Source of the DNA: Cryptomeria japonica
Taxonomy: Eukaryota > Streptophyta > Pinopsida > Cupressales > Cupressaceae
Length of the DNA stretch: 26,000 nt
Assembly: GCF_030272615.1 (NCBI RefSeq)
Contig: NC_081408.1
Coordinates: forward strand, 763,491,673-763,517,672
Direction: 5' to 3'
Position 1 is the first letter of the stretch; every line of letters begins with the position of its first letter. A model generated the notes under the pieces. The model saw only the letters and a program-made list of their open reading frames with translations. It was not told the DNA's origin and ran no database searches. Below are positions 1 to 11,975 of this stretch, piece by piece. The position numbers were made by a program, and so were the translations under genes.

Positions 1-1689
1 GAACCTCCAACTCAGCTTGTTCGAAGGTCTACAAGACATAGACAACCACCTAAAAGGTATTCACCTGATGATTGGAGATGTATTTTTGCTCTGAATACTA
101 GTGTGGATGAATCGAAATCTGTAGAAGAGGCATTAGGTATGAATGATGCAGAATCCTGGAAGATTGCTATGGAGGAAGAAATGGCAGCTTTGAAAAAGAA
201 TGATACATGGGATCTTGTACCATTGCCTGAAGGACGAAAACATGTTGGTTGTAAATGGGTGTTCAAGAAAAAGATTGGTTCAGATGGAAGCATTGAGAAG
301 TATAAAGCAAGGTTGGTTGCAAAAGGCTACTCTCAGGTTGAGGGTGTTGGTTACGGTGAGATATTTTCTCCTGTTGCAAAAATGACGTCCATTAGATTTT
401 TGCTTTCTATTGCTACTGCTTATGATTTAGAGGTTGAGCAAATGGATGTGAAAACTGCATTCCTTCATGGTGATTTGGAGGAAGATATTTATATGACACA
501 GCCAGAGCACTATGTGATGAAAAGCAAAAGTAATTTGGTCTGTAAATTGAAGAAATCTTTGTATGGCCTCAAACAAAGTCCTAGGATGTGGTACCAGATA
601 TTCGATACATATGTGTTGAGTTTGGGATTTGAACATTCTAAATCAGATCACTGTGTTTATTATAAATCTTATGGTGATCATTTCTTATTCATTGCATTGT
701 ATGTTGATGATATGTTATTCATTGGTAAAGGGAAAGGTTTGATTTCAGAACTGAAGTCTCAGCTCGCTGCTAAATTTGAAATGAAAGATCTTGGTGCAGC
801 AAAGCACATTCTTGGGATGGAAATTAGAAGAGATAGGGTGAACAGAAAGCTATGGCTAGGCCAGAGTAAGTATGTGAATTCAGTGTTACAGAGGCTCAAC
901 ATGCAGAATTGTAAACCATTGAGTGTTCCTTTTACAGTTCGAATGAAACTATCTATTTCAGATTGTCCTACATCCCCATTGGAGATGGAAGATATGAGCA
1001 GAGTGCCTTACTAGAGTGCGGTTGGAAGCTTGATGTATGCTATGGTCTGTACTAGACCAGACATTGCCCAAGCAGTGGGAGTACTTTCTAGATATATGTC
1101 TAATCTTGGTAGAGTTCATTGGGATGCAGTCAAAAGAGTCTTCAGATATTTGAAGGGTACTTCAGAGTATTCTTTGTGTTATCATGGTAATTCAGTTGGA
1201 GACATGACTTCCCTTGATATCCATGGTTATGTGGATTCCGATTGGGCAGGTGATATTGATAGCGGAAGATCCACCAGTGCTTATGTGTTTACTTTGTTTG
1301 GTGGTGCAATTAGTTGGATGAGTAAACGACAGGCTGTGGTTGCTTTATCCACTACTGAAGCAGAGTATATGGCAGCTACTCATGCTTGTAAAGAGGCCAT
1401 TTGGCTTAAGAGACTGTGTTCGGATATTGGAATAAAACAAGGTACAGTGACAGTTTACTGTGACAGTCAGAGTGCAATTAGCCTAGCTAAGAACCCGACA
1501 TTTCATGCCCGGACCAAACATATTGATGTTCAGTATCATTTTGTTAGAGATATGGTCGAAGATGGTAGGGTGAAGCTGGTTAAGGTAGAAACTTTGATGA
1601 ATGTTGCAGATGCTTTAACTAAGGCTGTGAGCACAGAGAAGTTCAGATGGTGTTCAGAGTCTATGGGCCTTATGGCCCCTAGCAATTGA
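1..1689 (+). pseudogene. Unit A: 3' part of copia gag-pol (RT-RNase H), one premature stop
   Basis: The window opens in frame at the codon equivalent to residue 787 of the intact copy in unit D, in the acidic/basic linker between integrase and RT (motif RRSTRHRQPPKRY). RT follows, with its first catalytic Asp intact (GAT 445-447) and the YVDD box present. Then comes RNase H with DSDWAG, STTEAEYMA (catalytic Glu intact) and YCDSQSA. A TAG at 1012-1014 replaces a CAG Gln codon (equivalent to residue 1124), between the RT and RNase H cores, and is a C-to-T change. The frame then runs on to the normal stop at 1687-1689. Private changes not seen in B-D include ATG to AAG in the VFMKK stretch and ATG to TTG after GKGK. 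This unit has the RT and RNase H catalytic residues that other units have lost, but it cannot make a full product. Its gag, protease and integrase lie outside the window. Confidence 0.93.
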
Positions 1690-1733
1690 TTCATTGTGTT
1701 GACATTCCCTTCCGCTCATGCAAGGTGTTCGAC

Positions 1734-1745
1734 AAGTGGGAGATT
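1734..1745 (+). other. Polypurine tract of unit A
   Basis: AAGTGGGAGATT directly abuts the TGTTGGG start of LTR1. This is the usual position and form of the plus-strand primer in plant copia elements. The same 12 bases precede every LTR here. Confidence 0.85.
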
Positions 1746-2303
1746 TGTTGGGAAAAATGGTGTCTCAACCTTGCATTTATGTGAGGTTACTATTTATAGT
1801 AAGTTTTCATTTGAGCACGAAATGGTACGAAACTCTCCCTGAAGCTTCTGGTTGGCTAGATAAGCATTCCGGTAAAGTTTCGTCGCAAGGTCACAGCTAG
1901 TTTTGAAGATATTAAAGCTTTCGTCTTGAAGGGGTGCAATAAAATATTTAAACTTAATTTTGGGGACTTTAGAGGCTCCGAAACGCCCTGAAAAGTGGTC
2001 ATAACCGGTGAAGCGGGTTACGAGGTGATAGAGCACTTCGCGAGCTTTCCGGCGCTTCAAACGATTCGTCAATCGGACACCCGGTTCTCAAGTTATGGCC
2101 TCCGGAAGTTTGTACTCTTGAAATAGGAAAAATAATTTGTATCGAATACATAAATGAGCGGTAAAAGGGAGCGACATGTGTTGATGTGTTCTTTAACATG
2201 TCATAGGAAATCTAGAAGGGAGATAAGGTCGGCTACACTTTATTGGGTTGTTTTAGCCCATGGTTTTGTAATACCGTTTGATGGTTTCTTGTATTGTATC
2301 TCC

Positions 2304-2310
2304 TATTTAT
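2304..2310 (+). promoter_or_regulatory. TATA-like element of the copia LTR (representative)
   Basis: CCTATTTATGAGG is the best TATA-like sequence upstream of the AATAAA at 2439-2444. It is conserved unchanged in all four LTRs (equivalents near 7426, 12546 and 17667). Its role as the U3/R promoter is inferred from position only. Confidence 0.35.
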
Positions 2311-2438
2311 GAGGTGTGTGAGATAGAGGTTGTCTGTAAGAGTCCTATGGCTATTGAGTTGCCTCTGAATCTCTGATTAACGGTACTCCTGTGAAGAGCT
2401 TGCTCTGCAAGTATTTTGTAATCTGTTTTTGATTGCTG

Positions 2439-2444
2439 AATAAA
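2439..2444 (+). promoter_or_regulatory. Candidate polyadenylation signal AATAAA of the copia LTR
   Basis: AATAAA sits about 130 nt downstream of the TATA-like site and 195 nt before the LTR end, a reasonable place for the R/U5 polyadenylation signal. Equivalents are at 7561-7566, 12681-12686 and 17802-17807, all unchanged. Confidence 0.45.
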
Positions 2445-2465
2445 ATATTGAACTGCTTTTGGAGG

Positions 2466-2498
2466 GTGGGGTTTTTCTCCCGAAAGGGTTTTCCCCAC
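2466..2498 (+). other. Nested stem-loop in the putative R/U5 part of the LTR
   Basis: An outer stem GTGGGG/CCCCAC encloses an inner CCC-GAAA-GGG hairpin with a GNRA-type loop. The T-rich and CCCGAAAGGG part followed by ACGTAAATC resembles a segment common in plant copia LTRs (recollection of the family, not searched). Equivalent positions are 7588-7620 and 12708-12740. In LTR4 (17829-17861) two substitutions weaken the outer stem. Confidence 0.5.
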
Positions 2499-2641
2499 GT
2501 AAATCATTGTGTTGTGGTATGAATGCTATTATATCTATTTTTATTTTCTGTAACTGTTGTAATGATTTGAAAAATTTTTGCATTACCCTCCTCTCAAGGT
2601 TAGTGTAGGAAGTTGTTTTCGCTACTTAACTTCCTTACAAG

Positions 2642-2654
2642 TGGTATCAGAGCC
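2642..2654 (+). other. Primer binding site of unit B (initiator Met tRNA)
   Basis: TGGTATCAGAGCC begins two bases after the LTR1 end and complements the 3' end of plant initiator Met-tRNA. A 124-nt leader (2640-2763) follows before the gag ATG. Confidence 0.92.
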
Positions 2655-2763
2655 TGATCACCTTTGGTTTCAATTATGGGCAGTTGGATTTTTTGAACTA
2701 ATCCAGATTTGAGTGGGAGCTTGTGCAGAAGACACTTTTTGATCTTGTTGCAGGAATATTCAG

Positions 2764-5700
2764 ATGGCGAGTTCGTCAGGGAGAATAGAGGTGGAGAAAT
2801 TTAACGGAAGTAATTTTGAGATGTGGAAGCTGAAGATGGAAGATCTACTAATAGATCGAGATCTTTAGGATGCTATTGATGCGAATGTCCAAAGGCCCTC
2901 AGATCCTACTGCGGCAGCTCAGTCTGATGTTATGGACTGAAAAGCTAAGGGTCTAATCAGACTGTGCCTGGCAGACTCTGTTCTAATCAATGTCCATGAA
3001 GAGAACTCTGCAAAGAAGCTATGGACTAAGCTTGGTGAGATGTATCAAGTGAAATCTTTATTAAATCAAATTTTCTTAAGAAAGAAATTGTATTCCTTGA
3101 AGATGGAAGAGGGTGGACGAATTGCAGACCAGCTGGAAGCATTCAATATGTTGGTGGCTCAATTAGTATCTGTCGGTGTTAAGATGGACGAGGAGAAGAA
3201 ATGTCAGATCTTGCTTTGCTCTTTGCCTGATTCGTGGGATTCTCTTGTTATGGCTATCGGTAGTACTTCTGTTGTTTTGAAATCTGAAGACGTGGTGGGT
3301 GCCCTACTCGGTGAAGAGATGCGAAGGAAGGTATCCATCAGTTCAAAAGAAGCCCTAACCGTTCGTGGAAGACCTAGGGAAAAAGGCAAGAAGAATGAGA
3401 AGCACGGCAAATCCAAATCCAAAGGGAGATCGAAATCTCCTAGAAAGTCCAAAGTCATTTGCTGGAATTGCGGTAAACCGGGTCACATCCGTAAGGACTG
3501 CAAAGAAGAAAAGAAGAAGAAGAAAAAGAAAAGGTTCGATTCTGATTCTGAGTCCGACAAGGAAGATGGCGATGCATTTATTGCGGCTTTCGTGACTCAT
3601 ACAGGTAATGATGCCTGGCTAATTGACTCAGGTGCATCTTTTCATATGACTTCCAATAGAGATTGGTTTTCTGAATATGAAGGATTTAATGGAGGTAAGG
3701 TGTACTTGGGTGATGATTCACCTCTAGACATTGTTGGTCGAGGTAAAGTTAGAAACAGATTTTCTGATGGTAGAATAAAAAGGATTAATGGTGTGCTGCA
3801 TATCCCTCGATTAAAATGAAACCTGTTATCTGTGAGCAAACTGATAGATGCGGGTGTGCAGGTAGTCTTTTCTGAAACAGGATGTAAGATGATTAAGGGT
3901 GCTATGGTAGTTGCTAGAGGTGTCAGGTTTGACACTTTGTATAAGCTTGAAGCATACACTGTTGAGTGTAATAGCACTTCTGTAAAAAGTAAATCTGTGG
4001 ATACTTCACTGGAAGATTTGAAGGTTTCACCTTCAGTAGATGGAAATGGTTTTTGGGTACCTAAGGGTGCTCTTTTGTCTGAAGCAAAGTTACCTGCAGA
4101 GAAGACTATGTTATGGCACCAAAGACTTGGCCACATCGGAGAAAAGGGTCTAAGGACCTTGAAAAATAAAAATCTTGTTGAAGGTTTGAATGATTGTAAT
4201 CTTGACTTTGATTTCTGTGAGCATTGCATTTATGGAAAACAAAACCGCGTTCAGTTTTACTCGAGTTCTCATAAAACTTGTGGTGTTTTGGATCTTATCC
4301 ATTCTGATGTGTTTGGTCCAGAAGATGTCTCTTCGATTGGAAAATCCACATATTATGTTTCATTTATTGATGATTTTAGTAGAAGGACATGGGCATATTT
4401 TCTAAAGAGTAAATCTGAAGTTTTTAGTCGTTTTAAAGAATTTAAAGCAATGGTTGAGTTGCAGACTGGAAAGAAAATAAAATGTTTGAGAACTGATAAT
4501 GGCGGTGAGTTTTGCTCTAATGATTTTGATAGATTCTGTAAAGACTGTGGAATTAACAGGCAGAAGACAACTCCGTATTCTCCACAGCATAATGGAATTG
4601 CAGAAAGAATGAACATGACACTGATGGAGAAGGCTAGGAGTATGTTGAGTGGTGTTGGTCTCGAACAAAAGTTTTGGGCTGAAGCTGTTGCCACTGCTTG
4701 CTACCTGATTAACAGGTCTCCTACATCAGCTCTTGTTGATAAAACGCCTATGGAAGCATGGTCAGGTCACAAGCCTTCATTGAGACATCTTAGAGTTTTT
4801 GGTTGCGAGGCATATGCACATGTGCCAAAGGAGAAGCGAACAAAGTTGGAGAACAAGGCTGTGAAATGTATCTTCATTGGGTATAGTTATGGTGTTAAAG
4901 GATACAAGCTTTGGGACCCTGTTGCACAAAAGGTAATTCATAGTAGAAGTGTTATTTTTAGAGAAATTAAGTCTCCTTCTGTTACATTGCAGCTAGAACA
5001 GACTAAAAAAGAAGATGTGATTCAACTTCCTTCTACACCTGAAAGAGTTGAATCGAGACCCCTAGATAGACAAGAATTTGAGGAGAGCTCATCTAGCTCT
5101 GAATCTTCAGAAGAGGAGGAAGAACCTCCAACTCAGCTTGTTCGAAGGTCTACAAGACATAGACAACCACCTAAAAGGTATTCACCTGATGATTGGAGAT
5201 GTATTTTTGCTCTGAATACTAGTGTGGATGAACTGAAATCTGTAGAAGAGGCATTCGGTATGAATGATGCAGAATCCTGGAAGATTGCTATGGAGGAAGA
5301 AATGACAGCTTTGAAAAAGAATGATACAAGGGATCTTGTACCATTGCCTGAAGGAGGAAAACCTGTTGGTTGTAAATGGGTGTTCATGAAAAAGATTGGT
5401 TCAGATGGAAGCATTGAGAAGTATAAAGCAAGGTTGGTTGCAAAAGGCTACTCTCAGGTTGAGGGTGTTGATTACGGTGAGATATTTTCTCCTGTTGCAA
5501 AAATGACATCCATTAGATTTTTGCTTTCTATTGCTACTGCTTATGATTTAGAGGTTGAGCAAATGCATGTGAAAACTGCTTTCCTTCATGGTGATTTGGA
5601 GGAAGATATTTATATGACACAGCCAGAGCACTATGTGATGAAAGGCAAAAGTAATTTGGTCTGTAAATTGAAGAAATCTTTGTATGGCCTCAAACAAAGT

Positions 5701-6810
5701 CCTAGGATGTGGTACCAAAAATTCGATACATATGTGTTGAGTTTGGGATTTGAACGTTCTAAATCAGATCACTGTGTTTATTATAAATCTTATGGTGATC
5801 ATTTCTTATTCATTGCATTGTATGTTGATGATATGTTATTCATTGGTAAAGGGAAAGGTATGATTTCAGAACTGAAGTCTCAGCTCGCTGCTAAATTTGA
5901 AATGAAAGATCTTGGTGCAGCAAAGCACATTCTTGGGATGGAAATTAGAAGAGATAGGGTGAACAGAAAGCTATGGCTAGGCTAGAGTAAGTATGTGAAT
6001 TCAGTGTTACACAGGCTCAACATGCAGAATTTTAGACCATTGAGTGTTCCTTTTACAGTTGGAATGAAACTATCTATTTCAGATTGTCCTACATCCCCAT
6101 TGGAGATGGAAGATATGAGCAGAGTGCCTTACCAGAGTGCGGTTGGAAGCTTGATGTATGCTATGGTCTGTACTAGACCAGACATTGCCCAAGGAGTGGG
6201 AGTACTTTCTAGATATATGTCTAATCCTGGTAGAGTTCATTGGGATGCAGTCAAAAGAGTCTTCAGATATTTGAAGGGTACTTCAGAGTATTCTTTGTGT
6301 TATCATGGTAATTCAGTTGGAGACATAACTTCCCTTGATATCCATGGTTATGTGGATTCCGATTGGGCAGGTGATATTGATAGCGGAAGATCCACCAGTG
6401 CTTATGTGTTTACTTTGTTTGGTGGTGCAATTAGTTGGATGAGTAAACGACAGGCTGTGGTTGCTTTATCCACTACTGAAGCAGAGTATATGGCAGCTAC
6501 TCATGCTTGTAAAGAGGCCATTTGGCTTAAGAGACTGTGTTCGGATATTGGAATAAAACAAGGTACAGTGACAGTTTACTGTGACAGTCAGAGTGCAATT
6601 AGCCTAGCTAAGAACCCGACATTTCATGCCCGGACCAAACATATTGATGTTCAGTATCATTTTGTTAGAGATATGGTCGAAGATGGTAGGGTGAAGCTGG
6701 TTAAGGTGGAAACTTTGATGAATGTTGCGGATGCTTTAACTAAGGCTGTGAGCACAGAGAAGTTCAGATGGTGTTTAGAGTCTATGGGCCTTATGGCCCC
6801 TAGCAATTGA
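2764..6810 (+). pseudogene. Unit B: full-length copia gag-pol with four in-frame stops
   Basis: The region is collinear with the intact frame of unit D over all 1349 codons (4047 bp, no indel), so every break is a point mutation. The stops are W35 to TAG (2866-2868), R59 to TGA (2938-2940), R352 to TGA (3817-3819) and Q1074 to TAG (5983-5985); all are C-to-T or G-to-A. The gag CCHC knuckle (CWNCGKPGHIRKDC), protease DSGAS, the integrase HHCC and DDE residues, YVDD and the RNase H motifs are readable. The first RT catalytic Asp is His (CAT 5566-5568), as in unit C. The stops leave open stretches of 3040-3819, 3832-5985 and 5995-6810, which are fragments and not separate genes. The ATG was chosen by alignment with units C and D. 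Confidence 0.95.
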
Positions 6811-6854
6811 TTCATTATGTTGACATTCCCTTCCGCTCATGCAAGGTGTTCGAC

Positions 6855-6866
6855 AAGTGGGAGATT
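6855..6866 (+). other. Polypurine tract of unit B
   Basis: AAGTGGGAGATT lies immediately before LTR2 and is identical to the other units. Confidence 0.85.
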
Positions 6867-7761
6867 TGTTGGGAAAAAATGGTGTCTCAACCTTGCATTT
6901 ATGTGAGGTTACTATTTATAGTAAGTTTTCATTTTAGCACGAAATGGTGCGAAACTCTCCCTGAAGCTTCTGGTTGGCTAGATAAGCATTCCGGTAAAGT
7001 TTCGTCGCAAGGTCATAGTTAGTTTTGAAGATATTAAAGTTTTCATCTTGGAGGGGTGCAATAAAATATTTAAACTTAATTTTGGGGACTTTAGAGGCTC
7101 CGAAACGCCCTGAAAAGTGGTCGTAACCAGCGAAGCGGGTTACGAGGTGATAGAGCACTTCGCGAGCTTTCCGGCGCTTCAAACGGTTCGTCAATCGGAC
7201 ACCCGGTTCTCAAGTTATGGCCTCCGGAAGTTTGTACTCCTGAAATAGGAAAAATAATTTGTATCGAATACATAAATGAGCGGTAAAAGGGAGCGACATG
7301 TGTTGATGTGTTCTTTAACATGTCATAGGGAATCTAGAAGGGAGATAAGGTCGGCTACACTTTATTGGGTGGTTTTAGCCCATGGTTTTGTAATACCGTT
7401 TGATGGTTTCTTATATTGTATCTCCTATTTATGAGGTGTGTGAGATAGAGGTTGTGTGTAAGAGTCATATGGCTATTGAGTTGCCTCTGAATCTCTGATT
7501 AACGGTACTCCTGTGAAGAGCTTGCTCTGCAAGTATTTTGTAATCTGTTTTTGATTGCTGAATAAAATATTGAGCTGCTTTTGGAGGGTGGGGTTTTTCT
7601 CCCGAAAGGGTTTTCCCCACGTAAATCATTGTGTTGTGGTATGAATGCTATTATATCTATTTTTATTTTCTGTAACTGTTGTAATGATCTGAAAAAGTTT
7701 TGCATTACCCTCCTCTCAAGGTTAGTGTAGGAAGTTGTTTCCGCTACTTAACTTCCTTACA
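6867..7761 (+). repeat. LTR2 (895 bp), shared by units B and C
   Basis: It has the same TGT...ACA ends as LTR1. It is one base longer because of an extra A in the GGGAAAAAATGG run near the start. I count about 12 substitutions against LTR3. It shares the GCTCCG variant with LTR1, where LTR3 and LTR4 read GCTTGG and GCTCGG. CpG losses in the CpG-dense block and elsewhere (for example CGTC to CATC) are private to this copy. Confidence 0.95.
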
Positions 7762-7763
7762 AG

Positions 7764-7776
7764 TGGTATCAGAGCC
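7764..7776 (+). other. Primer binding site of unit C
   Basis: TGGTATCAGAGCC begins two bases past the LTR2 end, with a 124-nt leader up to the ATG at 7886. Confidence 0.92.
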
Positions 7777-7885
7777 TGATCACCTTTGGTTTCAATTGTG
7801 GGCAGTTGGGTTTTTTGAACTAATCCAGATTTGAGTGGGAGCTTGTGCAGAAGACACTTTTTGATCTTGTTGCAGGAATATTCAG

Positions 7886-10800
7886 ATGGCGAGTTCGTCA
7901 GGGAGAATAGAGGTGGAGAAATTTAACGGAAGTAATTTTGAGATGTGGAAGCTGAAGATGGAAGATCTACTAATAGATCGAGATCTTTGGGATGCTATTG
8001 ATGCGAATGTCCAAAGGCCCTCAGATCCTACTGCGGCAGCTCAGTCTGATGTTATGGACCGAAAAGCTAAGGGTCTAATCAGACTGTGCCTGGCAGACTC
8101 TGTTCTAATCAATGTCCATGAAGAGAACTCTGCAAAGAAGCTATGGACTAAGCTTGGTGAGATGTATCAAGTGAAATCTTTATTAAATCAAATTTTCTTA
8201 AGAAAGAAATTGTATACCTTGAAGATGGAAGAAGGTGGACGAATTGCAGACCACCTGGAAGCATTCAATATGTTGGTGGCTCAATTAGTATCTGTCGGTG
8301 TTATGATGGACGAGGAGGAGAAATGTCAGATCTTGCTTTGCTCTTTGCCTGATTCGTGGGATTCTCTTGTTATGGCTATCGGTAGTACTTCTGTTGTTTT
8401 GAAATCTGAAGACGTGGTGGGTGCCCTACTCGGTGAAGAGATGCGAAGGAAGGTATCCATCAGTTCAAAAGAAGCCCTAACCGTTCGTGGAAGACCTAGG
8501 GAGAAAGGCAAGAAGAATGAGAAGCACGGCAAATCCAAATCCAAAGGGAGATCGAAATCTCCTGGAAAGTCCAAAGTCATTTGCTGGAATTGCGGTAAAC
8601 CGGGTCACATCCGTAAGGACTGCAAAGAAGAAAAGAAGAAGAAGAAAAAGAAAAGGTTCGATTCTGATTCTGAGTCCGACAAGGAAGATGGCGATGCAGT
8701 TATTGCGGCTTTGGCGACTCATACAGGTAATGATGCCTGGCTAATTGACTCAGGTGCATCTTTTCATATGACTTCCAATAGAGATTGGTTTTTTGAATAT
8801 GAAGGATTTAATGGAGGTAAGGTGTACTTGGGTGATGATTCACCTCTAGACATTGTTGGTCGAGGTAAAGTTAGAATCAGGTTTTCTGATGGTAGAATAA
8901 AAAGGATTAATGGTGTGCTGCATATCCCTGGATTAAAACGAAACCTGTTATCTGTGAGCAAACTGATAGATGCGGGTGTGCAGGTAGTCTTTTCTAAAAC
9001 AGGATGTAAGATGATTAAGGGTGCTATGGTAGTTGCTAGAGGTGTCAGGTTTGACACTTTGTATAAGCTTGAAGCATACACTGTTGAGTGTAATAGCACT
9101 TCTGTAAAAAGTAAATCTGTGGATACTTCACTAGAAGATTTGAAGGTTTCACCTTCAGTAGATGGAAATGGTTTTTGGGTACCTAAGGGTGCTCTTTTGT
9201 CTGAAGCAAAGTTACCTGCAGAGAAGACTATGTTACGGCACCAGAGACTTGGCCACATTGGAGAAAAGGGTCTAAGGACCTTGAAAAATAAAAATCTTGT
9301 TGAAGGTTTGAATGATTGTAATCTTGACTTTGATTTCTGTGAGCATTGCATTTATGGAAAACAAAACCGCGTTCAGTTTTACTCGAGTTCTCATAAAATT
9401 TGTGGTGTTTTGGATCTTATCCATTCTGATGTGTTTGGTCGAGCAGATGTCTCTTCGATTGGAAAATCCACATATTATGTTTCATTTATTGATGATTTTA
9501 GTAGAAGGACATGGGCATATTTTCTAAAGAGTAAATCTGAAGTTTTTAGTCGTTTTAAAGAATTTAAAGCAATGGTTGAGTTGCAGACTGGAAAGAAAAT
9601 AAAATGTTTGAGAACTGATAATGGCGGTGAGTTTTGCTCTAATGATTTTGATAGATTCTGTAAAGACTGTGGAATTAACAGGCAGAAGACAACTCCGTAT
9701 TCTCCACAGCAGAATGGAGTTGCAGAAAGAATAAACATGACACTGATGGAGAAGGCTAGGAGTATGTTGAGTGGTGTTGGTCTCGAACAAAAGTTTTGGG
9801 CTGAAGCTGTTGCCACTGCTTGCTACCTGATTAACAGGTCTCCTATATCACCTCTTGTTGATAAAACACCTATGGAAGCATGGTCAGGTCACAAGCCTTC
9901 ATTGAGACATCTTAGAGTTTTTGGTTGCGAGGCATATGCACATGTGCCAAAGGAGAAGCGAACAAAGTTGGAGAACAAGGCTGTGAAATGTATCTTCATC
10001 GAGTATAGTTATGGTGTGAAAGGATACAAGCTTTGGGACCCTGTTGCACAAAAGGTAATTCATAGTAGAAGTGTTATTTTTAGAGAAATTAAGTCTCCTT
10101 CTGTTACATTGCAGCCAGAACAGACTAAAAAAGAAGATGTGATTCAACTTCCTTCTACACCTGAAAGAGTTGAATCGAGACCCCTAGTAGGCAAGAATTT
10201 GAGGAGAGTTCATCTAGCTCTGAATCTTCAGAAGAGGAGGAAGAACCTCCAACTCAGCTTGTTCGAAGGTCTACAAGACATAGACAACCACCTAAAAGGT
10301 ATTCACCTGATGATTGGAGATGTATTTTTGCTCTGAATACTAGTGTGGATGAACCAAAATCTGTAGAAGAGGCATTAGGTATGAATGATGCAGAATCCTG
10401 GAAGATTGCTATGGAGGAAGAAATGGCAGCTTTGAAAAAGAATGATACATGGGATCTTGTACCATTGCCTGAACGACGAAAACCTGTTGGTTGTAAATGG
10501 GTGTTCATGAAAAAGATTGGTTCAGATGGAAGCATTGAGAAGTATAAAGCAAGGTTGGTTGCAAAAGGCTACTCTCAGGTTGAGGGTGTTGATTACGGTG
10601 AGATATTTTCTCCTGTTGCAAAAATGACGTCCATTAGATTTTTGCTTTCTATTGCTACTGCTTATGATTTAGAGGTTGAGCAAATGCATGTGAAAACTGC
10701 TTTCCTTCATGGTGATTTGGAGGAAGATATTTATATGACACAGCCAGAGCACTATGTGATGAAAGGCAAAAGTAATTTGGTCTGTAAATTGAAGAAATCT

Positions 10801-11931
10801 TTGTATGGCCTTAAACAAAGTCCTAGGATGTGGTACCAAAAATTCGATACATATGTGTTGAGTTTGGGATTTGAACGTTCTAAATCAGATCACTGTGTTT
10901 ATTATAAATCTTATGGTGATCATTTCTTATTCATTGCATTGTATGTTGATGATATGTTATTCATTGGTAAAGGGAAAGGTATGATTTCAGAACTGAAGTC
11001 TCAGCTCGCTGCTAAATTTGAAATGAAAGATCTTGGTGCAGCAAAGCACATTCTTGGGATGGAAATTAGAAGAGATAGGGTGAACAGAAAGCTATGGCTA
11101 GGCCAGAGTAAGTATGTGAATTCAGTGTTACAGAGGCTCAACATGCAGAATTGTAGACCATTGAGTGTTCCTTTTACAGTTGGAATGAAACTATCTATTT
11201 CAGATTGTCCTACATCCCCATTGGAGATGGAAGATATGAGCAGAGTGCCTTACCAGAGTGCGGTTGGAAGCTTGATGTATGCTATGGTCTGTACTAGACC
11301 AGACATTGCCCAAGCAGTGGGAGTACTTTCTAGATATATGTCTAATCCTGGTAGAGTTCATTGGGATGCAGTCAAAAGAGTCTTCAGATATTTGAAGGGT
11401 ACTTCAGAGTATTCTTTGTGTTATCATGGTAATTCAGTTAGAGACATGACTTCCCTTGATATCCATGGTTATGTGGATTCCGATTGGGCAGGTGATATTG
11501 ATAGCGGAAGATCCACCAGTGCTTATGTGTTTACTTTGTTTGGTGGTGCAATTAGTTGGATGAGTAAACGACAGGCTGTGGTTGCTTTATCCACTACTGA
11601 AGCAGAGTATATGGCAGCCACTCATGCTTGTAAAGAGGCCATTTGGCTTAAGAGACTGTGTTCGGATATTGGAATAAAACAAGGTACAGTGACAGTTTAC
11701 TGTGACAGTCAGAGTGCAATTAGCCTAGCTAAGAACCCGACATTTCATGCCCGGACCAAACATATTGATGTTCAGTATCATTTTGTTAGAGATATGGTCG
11801 AAGATGGTAGGGTGAAGCTGGTTAAGGTGGAAACTTTGATGAATGTTGCAGATGCTTTAACTAAGGCTGTGAGCACAGAGAAGTTCAGATGGTGTTCAGA
11901 GTCTATGGGCCTTATGGCCCCTAGCAATTGA
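7886..11931 (+). pseudogene. Unit C: copia gag-pol split by a single-base deletion
   Basis: The frame is open from the ATG through gag (CCHC knuckle intact), protease (DSGAS) and integrase (DNGGEF, PQQNGVAER) to codon 767. There one A is missing between 10187 and 10188 (CTAGTAGG against CTAGATAGG in B and D). The frame then runs into about 49 unrelated residues and stops at 10336. The RT-RNase H frame is open from before 10345 to the stop at 10331-plus phase ending 11931, with no further break. The result is an apparent gag-PR-IN ORF of 816 residues and an RT-RH ORF of 528 residues; this is mutation and not a family feature, since B and D are single-frame. Other damage is the first RT catalytic Asp to His (CAT 10687-10689), Trp to Arg beside the integrase zinc-finger His (RHQRLGH), and Gly to Glu in CIFIEYSYG. 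Confidence 0.94.
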
Positions 11932-11975
11932 TTCATTGTGTTGACATTCCCTTCCGCTCATGCAAGGTGTTCGAC

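Larger units (their letters stand above)
1746..2639 (+). repeat. LTR1 (894 bp), shared by units A and B
   Basis: It begins TGTTGGG and ends CTTACA (TGT...ACA ends), lying between the unit A polypurine tract and the unit B PBS. It is the most diverged of the four LTRs: I count 19 substitutions against LTR3 over 894 bp and no indel. Candidate signals inside it are a TATA-like TATTTAT at 2304-2310, AATAAA at 2439-2444 (and another at 1938-1943), a CpG-dense block around 1999-2083, and a GTGGGG...CCCCAC stem at 2466-2498. A plausible R region lies between about 2335 and 2560, but the transcript ends are inference. Confidence 0.95.

Noticed and set aside
2642-2654. Possible tRNA gene at TGGTATCAGAGCC
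   Set aside because: Only the short PBS complementary to a tRNA 3' end is present; no cloverleaf surrounds it.
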